Notes under the pieces: model-generated
Told to the model about the DNA's origin: nothing
Databases searched by the model: none
Seen by the model: the letters and a program-made list of their open reading frames with translations, nothing else
Assembly (NCBI RefSeq): GCF_027912675.1
Contig: NZ_CP115757.1
Location: 3,066,501 to 3,130,500, forward strand
Direction of reading: 5' to 3'
Source: Paracoccus sp. SCSIO 75233
Lineage (GTDB): Bacteria; Pseudomonadota; Alphaproteobacteria; Rhodobacterales; Rhodobacteraceae
DNA length: 64,000 nt
Shown here: positions 26,078 to 34,892 of the stretch, in pieces
Layout: every line of letters starts with the position of its first letter
Numbering within the stretch: the first letter of the stretch is position 1
Made by a program: the position numbers and the translations under genes

Positions 26078-26096
26078 TCATGCAAAAATTGCATGA
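26078..26096. promoter_or_regulatory. Probable LysR-type operator between gcdH and its regulator
   Basis: TCATGCA-aaaat-TGCATGA is a perfect 7-bp inverted repeat containing the ATGCA-N5-TGCAT form of the LysR T-N11-A box. It lies 17 bases before the regulator ATG and about 91 bases from gcdH, the layout expected for an autoregulated LysR gene that activates its divergent neighbour. Confidence 0.6.
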
Positions 26097-26113
26097 CCTG
26101 AACCGGAGATCAT

Positions 26114-27010
26114 ATGAGGCAACGTCGCTTTCTGCCCTCGATCAAGCTGCTGCTGGCGCTCGATGCCGTGGTCCGGCATGGCTCGGTCACGGCTGCGGCG
26201 ACTGAGCTGAACCTCACGCAAAGCACCGTCAGCCGCCTGATCCTGTCGCTGGAGGAACAGCTTGGGCGAGAGTTGTTTACGCGGGAACGCCGCCGCCTGA
26301 TCCCGAACGCCGCCGCGATCAGCTATCAGCGGGATATTGCGCGCGCGCTCGATATGGTGCAGCGGGCAAGCATGTCGGCGGTCGCCAACTCCGCTGGCGG
26401 CACGCTTTCGCTGGCTGTCCTGCCGACCTTCGCGACCCGCTGGCTGGGGCCGCAGCTTGGGCGGTTCCTGACCGCGCATCCCGGTGTGGCGCTGAATATG
26501 TCGACCCGCTACGACCGCGTCGATTTCGCCACCGAAGCCTATGATGCCGCGATCTATTTCGGGGATGGCGACTGGCCGCGTGTGAACCATCTGAAGCTAT
26601 TCGACGAACAGGTCACGGCCTGTGTCTCGCCGGAGTTCCGCCAGCGTCACCGGCTGGACACGCCGCAGGATCTCGCCGCGCTGCCCATGCTGCAACTGGA
26701 GACCCGTCCGACCGCCTGGGCCGACTGGTTCCGGGGGCAGGGGCAAGAGCCGGTCGGTGCTGGCGGCATGCTGATGGATCAGTTTTCGATGATGATACAG
26801 GCGGCGATCTCCGGTCTCGGGATTGCGTTGCTGCCGGATTATCTCGCCCGGATCGAGATCGCGGAAAACCGGCTGGTCCCGGTCTTCCGTCAGGCGGTGC
26901 CGACCAGCGGGGCTTATTGGCTGGTCTGGCCGGACGGGAACGATCAGGATACCTCGCTGGCCCTGTTCCGTGACTGGCTGAGCCAGAACGCATCGGGGGC
27001 CAGCGGCTGA
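26114..27010 (+). CDS. gcdR: LysR-family regulator of the glutaryl-CoA genes
   Basis: A 298-residue LysR protein. The HTH is in SVTAAATELNLTQSTVSRLILSLEEQLG; the effector domain follows from about residue 92 (GTLSLAVLPTFATRWLGPQL), a GcvA-type domain. It is divergent from gcdH with a palindromic operator between them, the arrangement known for GcdR. GGAG lies five bases upstream of ATG. The effector is probably glutarate or glutaryl-CoA; that is inference from context. Confidence 0.88.
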   Translation: MRQRRFLPSIKLLLALDAVVRHGSVTAAATELNLTQSTVSRLILSLEEQLGRELFTRERRRLIPNAAAISYQRDIARALDMVQRASMSAVANSAGGTLSLAVLPTFATRWLGPQLGRFLTAHPGVALNMSTRYDRVDFATEAYDAAIYFGDGDWPRVNHLKLFDEQVTACVSPEFRQRHRLDTPQDLAALPMLQLETRPTAWADWFRGQGQEPVGAGGMLMDQFSMMIQAAISGLGIALLPDYLARIEIAENRLVPVFRQAVPTSGAYWLVWPDGNDQDTSLALFRDWLSQNASGASG

Positions 27011-27012
27011 TC

Positions 27013-28329
<1,317 letters not shown>

Positions 28330-28368
28330 CGGTCGTCCTTTCTCGTCAGCAAACGGCCTGCGCGGCAA

Positions 28369-28497
28369 TGCCTGAGCCGCCAGGCCACAGATAAATCCGG
28401 CCTTGTCCGAGGCTGGGATGGCAATAAATGCCGCGATATCCTCAGCTACGCCGATATGGCCATAGGGAACCAGTGTTTCGTCGCCGTCAAGCCTGCT
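28369..28497 (-). pseudogene. Remnant of a short-chain dehydrogenase C-terminus
   Basis: Reading leftward, the frame gives LVPYGHIGVAEDIAAFIA and ASDKAGFICG, which match the C-terminal SDR pattern (P-G-R-I-G-x-P-x-E-D-I-A, then A-S-D-x-A-G-F-I-T-G). A TGA at 28500-28498 closes the frame upstream, no Rossmann or YxxxK part is present, and the usual final GG-containing strand is lost. It runs in the same frame into the aminotransferase. It looks like a decayed gene tail left by deletion. Short length makes the call tentative. Confidence 0.5.
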
Positions 28498-28558
28498 TCA
28501 GGGCCGCGGGAGATGGCGGCTTCGTTCAGGCATTCGCGACATGAGTCGTTCAGTCGTG

Positions 28559-29344
28559 TTACCGCTCAGCACTGCGCGCATCCGTGATGCGCCTGAACAC
28601 CTTGTTAAAGGCGGTTTTGAGCGCTGCGGGCCCGCCTTCGGAGGTGAACACGCTGACGATCTGTTCGTTCAGCCCGCCTGTGGTGGAATGCTCTTTCCGT
28701 AAGGTCGGAAAATCCGCATCGGCATGCTGCTCCGCCGTGCGTCCGAGTTCGAGGAAAATCTTGCCGAGATAGACACGGGCATCCGCTTCGCTGACACCCT
28801 TCGCCGTCAGCCACTCACTGCCGGTTGTCAGAATGTCGAAATAGAGTCCCATAACGGCACTCGCCGTCGCGTAGGAGTCGAACTCGTCAGGCGTTGTCGC
28901 GGTGACAACAGGGCCCAACTCACCAAACAGCGCCCGCAAATCGTCGTCATCCGGAAACAGCACGGTCGCGCCCTGCTGGTTCGCAACGGCGGGCAGAGGG
29001 ACCGCGCGCGGGATGGGTTTCGACGTCTCCGTCCATTCCTGCACCTTGTCGCTGGTCACCATCGCGATCAGGCTGGCGATCTTCTGGTCGTCGCGGAACT
29101 GCAGGCTGCGGATCACCTCTTCAGCGACCTGCGGAAGGATCGCGAGGAAAACCAGATCGGCCTGATCGACAACCTCTTGATTGCTTTCCGCGACGCTGAC
29201 CCTCGCATGCTCCGCCGCAAGTCGCGCTGAAACCTGAGCGTTTCGCGGCGACAATATCACGGCATCCACCGGATATTCCGACTGCATCAGGCCGGTGACG
29301 ATTGCTTTGGTGATATCTCCGGTGCCGATAAATCCGATTTTCAC
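28559..29344 (-). CDS. Pyrroline-5-carboxylate reductase-like protein
   Basis: A 261-residue NAD(P)-binding protein. MKIGFIGTGDITKAIVTGLM is the Rossmann motif of the ProC family, and ADLVFLAILPQVAEEVI matches the conserved V-x-A-V-K-P region with Leu-Pro instead of Lys-Pro. The C-terminal HSTTGGLNEQIVSVFTSEGG resembles the ProC dimerisation segment (T-P-G-G-x-T), also altered. These differences suggest a paralogue with another imine or keto substrate. It stands alone, 229 bases upstream of the aminotransferase start. Confidence 0.75.
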   Translation of the reverse strand: MKIGFIGTGDITKAIVTGLMQSEYPVDAVILSPRNAQVSARLAAEHARVSVAESNQEVVDQADLVFLAILPQVAEEVIRSLQFRDDQKIASLIAMVTSDKVQEWTETSKPIPRAVPLPAVANQQGATVLFPDDDDLRALFGELGPVVTATTPDEFDSYATASAVMGLYFDILTTGSEWLTAKGVSEADARVYLGKIFLELGRTAEQHADADFPTLRKEHSTTGGLNEQIVSVFTSEGGPAALKTAFNKVFRRITDARSAER

Positions 29345-29994
29345 GATCTACCCTCCCCCTATGTCTGAACTCGTAAGACCAAGCGTGATCGGATCGCCCG
29401 GGTCAAGGCCGATCTGGATCATTGCGGAAATTCAGTGGTGTCCTGCTTTTTCTATCAGCAGATCAGTGACGGGCATATCAATCGCGCCGATGACCTTGAC
29501 GATGAGCAGCAAGTGTTTCTGGAGGCTGCTCGGCCTTGAACCGCCGGAACTGACGACGAACGAATGAGACGAAGCCAAAGAGGAGCGGACCGTGCCGCCG
29601 CGCCATGACGCTTTGCGGGCATTCGGGCAGGTTGTTTGGGGAAGCATCGACGAATATGCGGCGCGTTATCTGTGGCTTTTGTTTGATGATGCGGACGATG
29701 GTCGGGCGGCAAACCGCGCCGGACAGGGTTGGCAGGGGCTGTGATCGGGTGTCGCAGTGGCTGACATCACAACGAAATCATATCCGCTATGTGGGCGTTT
29801 CACGCCAGTTGTCCGGGAAGAGTTCCCTGTAAATCACCTGCCTGGATGAAAAAATCCTAACGTAACAGCGATCGTCTAGCGGTAATTTCGAACCGGACCT
29901 CTTGTCGCGAGTGAATCGTCCTGAAATTCTCGTCACATTGAAATAGTGGTCGGAAAAACGCAGTTGTGGCCAAAGACAACTCAGGAGAACGAAG
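29345..29994. other. Gene-poor stretch upstream of the amino-acid ABC operon
   Basis: About 650 bases without a recognisable gene. Short open frames exist on both strands but none has family similarity; codon composition is uneven and suggests decayed coding DNA. One small frame with a ribosome-binding site is listed separately (29592-29744). The last 150 bases, fairly A+T-rich around 29845-29870, probably hold the promoter of the downstream ABC transporter. Confidence 0.5.
29592..29744 (+). CDS. Possible small protein (50 residues), unknown
   Basis: A GTG-started frame preceded by AGGAG with a six-base spacer. It encodes a 50-residue product containing SIDEYAARYLWLLFDDADDG and ending GWQGL. 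No family is recognised. The composition (Trp, Asp and Leu clusters) looks protein-like, but the frame may be the tail of a decayed gene, because neighbouring frames upstream look coding-like and are broken. Confidence 0.25.
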   Translation: MPPRHDALRAFGQVVWGSIDEYAARYLWLLFDDADDGRAANRAGQGWQGL

Positions 29995-30753
29995 ATGCTC
30001 AGAACGACCGCACTCACGGCAGTAATCGCAGCGGCCCTCGCCGGTTCGGTGACCGCTCAGGAAAATGACACGCTGGTGGTCGGCATGTCCGGCGGGTATT
30101 TCCCCTTTACCTTCGTCAACCAGAACGAGCTTCAGGGCTTTGAGGTCGATGTCATGAACGCCGTCGGCGAAGAGGCCGGGCTGGATATCGAGTTCGAAAC
30201 CATGTCCTTCTCGGGCCTTGTCGGTGCGCTTGAAACCGGGCGGATCGATACTATTGCCAACCAGATCACCATCACGCCGGAGCGCGAGGCGAAATTTGCT
30301 TTCACCCAGCCCTATGTGATCGACGGTGCGCAAGTCGTCACCCGCGAAGGCAATGATGAGGTCGCCGGAGTCGAATCGCTGCGTGGCAAGACCGTCGCCG
30401 TCAATCTCGGCTCTAATTTCGAGCAATTGCTGCGTGAGCTGCCATTCGCGGACGAAATCGACATCCGCACCTATGAGTCGAATATCGAGCAGGACACTGC
30501 ACTTGGCCGCGTTGATGCCTTCGTCATGGATCGCGTGTCCTCGGCGCAGGTCATCAAGGAAAGCCCGCTGCCGCTGCAACTTGCCGGTGCGCCGTTCTCG
30601 GAGATCCGCAATGCGCTGCCGTTCCGCAATGACGAGGACGGTCAGGCCATGCGCGACCGCGTCGATGCTGCGCTGACGGCGCTTCGCGAAGACGGCACGC
30701 TGACCGAAATCTCGGAGAAGTGGTTCGACAGCGACATCACCACGGCGGAGTAA
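29995..30753 (+). CDS. Polar amino-acid ABC transporter substrate-binding protein (family 3)
   Basis: A 252-residue periplasmic protein with a signal peptide (LRTTALTAVIAAALAGSVTA, then QENDTLVVG). The family 3 signature GGYFPFTFVNQNELQGFEVD and DTIANQITITPEREAKFAF identify a cystine/glutamine-type binding protein. It captures a polar amino acid for the permease and ATPase encoded next. GGAGAA precedes ATG at a good distance. Ligand not determinable by eye; TcyA/FliY-type cystine binding is possible. Confidence 0.92.
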   Translation: MLRTTALTAVIAAALAGSVTAQENDTLVVGMSGGYFPFTFVNQNELQGFEVDVMNAVGEEAGLDIEFETMSFSGLVGALETGRIDTIANQITITPEREAKFAFTQPYVIDGAQVVTREGNDEVAGVESLRGKTVAVNLGSNFEQLLRELPFADEIDIRTYESNIEQDTALGRVDAFVMDRVSSAQVIKESPLPLQLAGAPFSEIRNALPFRNDEDGQAMRDRVDAALTALREDGTLTEISEKWFDSDITTAE

Positions 30754-30761
30754 ACTGAACG

Positions 30762-31436
30762 ATGCGGGCACTCGACCTCGACTATATGCTGGGGCTGGTG
30801 CCCGTTATCCTGAGCTATGTGCCGCTGACGCTGTTCATGGCGGTTGTTGCCATGATTCTGGCGCTGATCCTTGCTTCGTTTCTGGCGATAGAGCGGGTGT
30901 TTCCGGTGCCCGTGCTGGATTGGCTGGTGATGCTGTTCATCAGCTTCTTCCGGGGCACGCCGCTGCTGGTGCAGCTGTTCCTGTTCTATTACGGCCTGCC
31001 GCAGGTCATGTCGTTCCTGACCCAGATCAACGGGGTGACGGCGGCGATCATGGGGCTGACGCTGCATTTCTCGGCTTACATGGCCGAGAGCATCCGCGCT
31101 GCGATCACCGGCGTCGACCGCAGTCAGTGGGAGGCGGCGCGGTCCATCGGCATGACCCAATGGCAGATGATGCGGCGGATCATCCTGCCGCAGGCGGCCC
31201 GGGTCGCCGCCCCGACGCTGGTGAATTATTTCATCGACATGATCAAAAGCACCTCGCTTGCCTTCACCCTCGGTGTGACCGAAATGATGGGCGCGGCGCA
31301 GAAAGAGGCGGCAGGCAGCTTCCTCTATTTCGAAGCGTTTCTTGTCGTCGCGGTCATCTATTGGATCATCGTCGAGTTGCTCAGCCAGGGGCAGAAGCGG
31401 CTGGAAACCTATCTGAACAGGGCTTACGCAAGATGA
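30762..31436 (+). CDS. Polar amino-acid ABC transporter permease
   Basis: A 224-residue inner-membrane protein of the HisM/TcyB type with about five helices. The EAA loop that contacts the ATPase is visible as EAARSIGMTQWQMMRRIILP. SFFRGTPLLVQLFLFYYGLP is the family signature. It follows the binding protein by eight bases and overlaps the ATPase gene by four. Confidence 0.93.
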   Translation: MRALDLDYMLGLVPVILSYVPLTLFMAVVAMILALILASFLAIERVFPVPVLDWLVMLFISFFRGTPLLVQLFLFYYGLPQVMSFLTQINGVTAAIMGLTLHFSAYMAESIRAAITGVDRSQWEAARSIGMTQWQMMRRIILPQAARVAAPTLVNYFIDMIKSTSLAFTLGVTEMMGAAQKEAAGSFLYFEAFLVVAVIYWIIVELLSQGQKRLETYLNRAYAR

Positions 31437-32167
31437 TCGACGTCAAGGGACTGACCAAGAGCTTCGACGGAACGCCGGTTCTGCACGACATCGACCTGCG
31501 GATCGAGCAGGGGGAGCGTGTCGTCGTGATCGGCCCGTCAGGCACCGGCAAATCCACATTGCTGCGCTGCCTGAACTTTCTTGACCGCCCACAGGCGGGG
31601 CGCATCACGATTGGTGAGTTGACCGTCGATGCGGCAAAGGCGAGCCGTGCGGATATCCTCGCCCTGCGGCGCAGAACGGCGTTTGTGTTTCAGAACTACG
31701 CGCTGTTCGGCAACAAGACCGCGAAAGAGAATATCATGGAAGCGCTGGTCACGGTTCAGGGCCAGCCCCGTGCGCAGGCGGAGCGCCGCGCGCTGGACGT
31801 GCTGGCGGAAACTGGGCTCGCCGATAAAGCCGACGGCTATCCCGCGGCACTTTCGGGCGGTCAGCAGCAGCGGGTCGGGATCGGTCGCGCGATGGCGCTT
31901 GACGCCGATCTGATGCTGTTTGATGAGCCGACCTCGGCCCTTGACCCGGAATGGGTGGGCGAGGTGCTGGATCTCATGCGCCGCGTGGCGGAGCGACGGC
32001 AGACCATGCTGATCGTGACCCATGAAATGCAGTTCGCGCGCGAGATCGCGGACCGGGTCCTGTTCATGGAGGGAGGCGGCATCGTCGAAAGCGGCCCGCC
32101 GGAGCAGATATTCAGTGCGCCGCGTGATGACAGGTTGAAGAAATTCCTGCGCCGCGTCGGTGGCTGA
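31433..32167 (+). CDS. Polar amino-acid ABC transporter ATP-binding protein
   Basis: A 244-residue ATPase. Walker A is GPSGTGKSTLLRCLN, the signature is LSGGQQQRVGIGRAMALD and Walker B is LMLFDEPTSALDPE. The length and RADILALRRRTAFVFQNYALF match the GlnQ/TcyC class. ATG 31433 overlaps the permease stop (ATGA); a longer open frame upstream lies inside the permease gene and is a shadow. Confidence 0.95.
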   Translation: MIDVKGLTKSFDGTPVLHDIDLRIEQGERVVVIGPSGTGKSTLLRCLNFLDRPQAGRITIGELTVDAAKASRADILALRRRTAFVFQNYALFGNKTAKENIMEALVTVQGQPRAQAERRALDVLAETGLADKADGYPAALSGGQQQRVGIGRAMALDADLMLFDEPTSALDPEWVGEVLDLMRRVAERRQTMLIVTHEMQFAREIADRVLFMEGGGIVESGPPEQIFSAPRDDRLKKFLRRVGG

Positions 32168-32196
32168 GAAGGGCCGGACGCCAATGCCGCGCTCGG

Positions 32197-33711
32197 TCAG
32201 TCCGATGACGCGGCGCCGGCATTCTTTGTCACCCCTTCGAGCTTGTCGGAAAGCCCCTTCGCGAGGCTCCAATCGCCCTTTTGGGTAAAGAACGGACGCA
32301 TATCCGTCACGACGCTGCCGCTGTCCTTCAGGTCGGCCCAGGCGCTGAACAGCGCGCTTTGATCCAGATACCACAGCGGATCCAGCCCGCTGGCGAAGCC
32401 TTGCAGAATATACTGCCTGACATAAGCGGCGAAGGCGGTGCCCTTTTCACAGGCGCGCAGGCTTACATTCCCAGCCGACACCATTTCGGTCGGCAGGCGC
32501 AGACCGAGATTTCTTTCGACAAAGGAATGCAGGATTACCGGATGGGTGATCGCGTCACCGGCCCGTGGATAAACCTCGCCATCGACATCCGAGACCCGGA
32601 CGGCGTCGTAATGGCCAAGAAAATGCTCGAGATGGATATAGCGCGCGACGGCGTAATAGGCGCGCTTGCGCAGCGCATCGTCGCTGGCGCGCACCACGGT
32701 ATTGCCACCAAACCTCTCGGTGCTGAACCCGCATTCCTCCGGCATGGCAGCTGCGTCGGGCGTGAAACCTATGCAGTGAAAATGCACCCCGACAGAGCTG
32801 CTTGCCCGAAACGCCGTCTGTTGAAACCGCATCGCGAACAGATCGAAATAGCTCTTGTCGACGGAGACGAGCAGGACCACCCGCTTGCTGCTTCGCCTTA
32901 TCAGGTCGATGCCCCCGGAAAGGGCAGGAGCGGCGTCTGGCTGAAAATCAAAAACGGTTCTCAGGCCCGACAGCGCAAAATGCGGTCTGTACTGCAAAAC
33001 GCTCTGCTGGATCAGTCCGCGTCCCCGATCAATCTCCCCATCGAGAAAGGCGATGCAGGCCTCATGAACGCGCCGCTGTCCCTGACCGATAACCGGCTTC
33101 CAGCTTTCCGTCGCGTCGACCAGCCCCGCCAGATCCGCTTTGCCTTTCTGGCGCAAGCGATGCGCCGACAAAAACGCCAGATCGCCCATCATCGCGGCCT
33201 GTGCCGCATCGCCCCGCAGCATGGTCGCGAAATCGCTGTCGATCAGAATAGCGGCCAGTGAGGACCAGTCCTTCTCCGAAAACAGGAACAGGCAGTATTC
33301 GAACAGATCCCGCTTGTTGCCGCGAAAATCGTCTGAAGAGACATTTTTCAGCAGAAATCTCCGCGCGGCCAGTTCCACCCGCCCCGACCGGACGCCGCGC
33401 GCATATAAGTGAAGCGCATGTTCAGGGGAGGAAAACTGGCGCGCGACATTGCTTTCGGTCACACCGTCCAGCGCCGCGTCGTAAGCGGTCGCGCCGGCCG
33501 GATTTCGATAATGTTTCCAACCCAGATAGCGGGCGTGAAAGCTTTCCAACGCTGAACCGACATGCACCATTCCGACCTTTACAAGCTGCGCGATCCTTCC
33601 TGTCAAGCACAAGTCCGGAACCGCTTCCCGGGCCGATCTTCCGACAGGATAACTGCGTCTTAGCGTCCTACCCGTTTCGGACCGCTTGCGGCGAATAAAA
33701 CTTGCGGGCAT
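32197..33711 (-). CDS. Unknown protein with a glycosyltransferase-like C-terminal half
   Basis: About 504 residues; no confident family. The N-terminal half is helical. From about residue 275 a beta-alpha pattern starts (KRVVLLVSVDKSYFDLFAM), followed by HYDAVRVSDVDGEVYP with an Asp-x-Asp at D375/D377 and SAGNVSLR near 412, resembling GT-A nucleotide-sugar transferases. No signal peptide or membrane helix. ATG 33711 is the most upstream reasonable start; M at 33570 is the alternative. It diverges from the TAXI transporter, with only 59 bases between starts. The function is not known. Confidence 0.6.
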   Translation of the reverse strand: MPASFIRRKRSETGRTLRRSYPVGRSAREAVPDLCLTGRIAQLVKVGMVHVGSALESFHARYLGWKHYRNPAGATAYDAALDGVTESNVARQFSSPEHALHLYARGVRSGRVELAARRFLLKNVSSDDFRGNKRDLFEYCLFLFSEKDWSSLAAILIDSDFATMLRGDAAQAAMMGDLAFLSAHRLRQKGKADLAGLVDATESWKPVIGQGQRRVHEACIAFLDGEIDRGRGLIQQSVLQYRPHFALSGLRTVFDFQPDAAPALSGGIDLIRRSSKRVVLLVSVDKSYFDLFAMRFQQTAFRASSSVGVHFHCIGFTPDAAAMPEECGFSTERFGGNTVVRASDDALRKRAYYAVARYIHLEHFLGHYDAVRVSDVDGEVYPRAGDAITHPVILHSFVERNLGLRLPTEMVSAGNVSLRACEKGTAFAAYVRQYILQGFASGLDPLWYLDQSALFSAWADLKDSGSVVTDMRPFFTQKGDWSLAKGLSDKLEGVTKNAGAASSD

Positions 33712-33770
33712 GTTGGTTATTATGATCGCAGACAAAAGAGCTGCGGAAAAACACAACCGGGAGGAATTCG

Positions 33771-34745
33771 ATGCAACTACATCGCATAGCCGTCGCTGCC
33801 GTATCCGCCATGATGATCGTCCAGCCTGCATTGGCGCAGGAAGATCGTGAAGGCTGGCCCACCAGCATGACCGTCGGCACTGCCAGCCAGGGCGGCACAT
33901 ATTTCATCTACGGCACCGGCCTTGCAGCCATGATCAGCCAGAACCTCGGCGTGAACGCCTCGGCGGAAGTCACCGGCGGCCCGGTGCAGAACGCCACGCT
34001 GGTACAGACCGGCGACCACCAGATCGGGCTGGTCACGATGGGTCCGGCCTATGAAGCGTGGACCGGCAAAAGCGAACTCGCCCCGGGGGTGGAGCATACC
34101 AAGCTGCGCGCCCTGTTCCCGATGTATCAGACCCCGTTCGAGGCTGTGGCGCTGACCTCCACCGGGATTGACGATGTCAGCAAGATCGACGGCAAGCGCG
34201 TCTCGGTCGGCCCGGCTGGCGGCACCGCCGCGACCTACTGGCCGCGTTTTTACGAGGTGCTCGGGGTTAACGCCAATATCAGCTATGCCGGGGCCAGCGA
34301 CTCGACCGGGCAGGTCAAGGACGGGCTGATCGACGCATTCTCCTTCGCAGCGGGCGTGCCGATCTCGGCCTTCTCGCAGATCGCGGCTGAGAACGACGTG
34401 AACATCTTCGGCTTTACCGAAGAGCAGCGGAACCAGATCCTCGAAGCCATGCCGGAAGTTGCCGCTTACGACATCCCGGAAGACATGTATCCGGGCGTGC
34501 CGGCGCATGGCACCGTGGCAATGTGGAACTTCGCGACCGCGTCGGAGGACATGCCCGAAAGCCTCGCCTATGAAATCACCAAGATGGTGATGGAAAATAA
34601 CGAAGGCATGATGCAGATCCACGCAGCGGCGAAGGAAACCCTGCCGGAGAACGCGGATAAGAACACCTTCCTGCCGTATCATCCGGGCGCGGTTCGCTAC
34701 TTCGACGAAGCGGGTATCGAAATCCCCGAGGAACTGCGCGGATAA
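33771..34745 (+). CDS. TAXI-family TRAP transporter substrate-binding protein
   Basis: A 324-residue periplasmic protein with a signal peptide ending PALAQ. The TAXI pattern is clear: MTVGTASQGGTYFIYGTGLA, followed by TGGPVQNATLVQTGDHQIGL and VSVGPAGGTAATYWPRFYEV. TAXI proteins work with fused DctQM permeases, which is what the next plus-strand gene encodes. Known ligands of relatives include glutamate and other small carboxylates; the ligand here cannot be named. GGGAGGA stands seven bases before ATG. Confidence 0.94.
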   Translation: MQLHRIAVAAVSAMMIVQPALAQEDREGWPTSMTVGTASQGGTYFIYGTGLAAMISQNLGVNASAEVTGGPVQNATLVQTGDHQIGLVTMGPAYEAWTGKSELAPGVEHTKLRALFPMYQTPFEAVALTSTGIDDVSKIDGKRVSVGPAGGTAATYWPRFYEVLGVNANISYAGASDSTGQVKDGLIDAFSFAAGVPISAFSQIAAENDVNIFGFTEEQRNQILEAMPEVAAYDIPEDMYPGVPAHGTVAMWNFATASEDMPESLAYEITKMVMENNEGMMQIHAAAKETLPENADKNTFLPYHPGAVRYFDEAGIEIPEELRG

Positions 34746-34810
34746 AACAGCGCCACGCACTGCCACGCGGGGCCGGGATGTCCTGCGGATAGTGTGAACC
34801 CATGAGTCAT

Positions 34811-34839
34811 GCGAAGCGCGCGGTATTCGCGCGCTTCGC
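34811..34839 (+). promoter_or_regulatory. Strong hairpin between the TAXI binding-protein and permease genes
   Basis: GCGAAGCGCGCG (34811-34822) pairs perfectly with CGCGCGCTTCGC (34828-34839) around a five-base loop, with no T-tract after it. Such hairpins between a binding-protein gene and its permease commonly protect the upstream mRNA and reduce readthrough, giving more binding protein than permease. A terminator with partial readthrough is the alternative. Confidence 0.6.
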
Positions 34840-34892
34840 CACAAGGTCCGGACCGCTGGTTCCGGCGTGACCTTCAGATACCGGAGCAGCAG

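Noticed and set aside
33712-33900. Longer start for the glycosyltransferase-like gene
   Set aside because: It would overlap the start of the TAXI gene on the opposite strand, and the translation is Arg/Cys/Trp-rich without family support.
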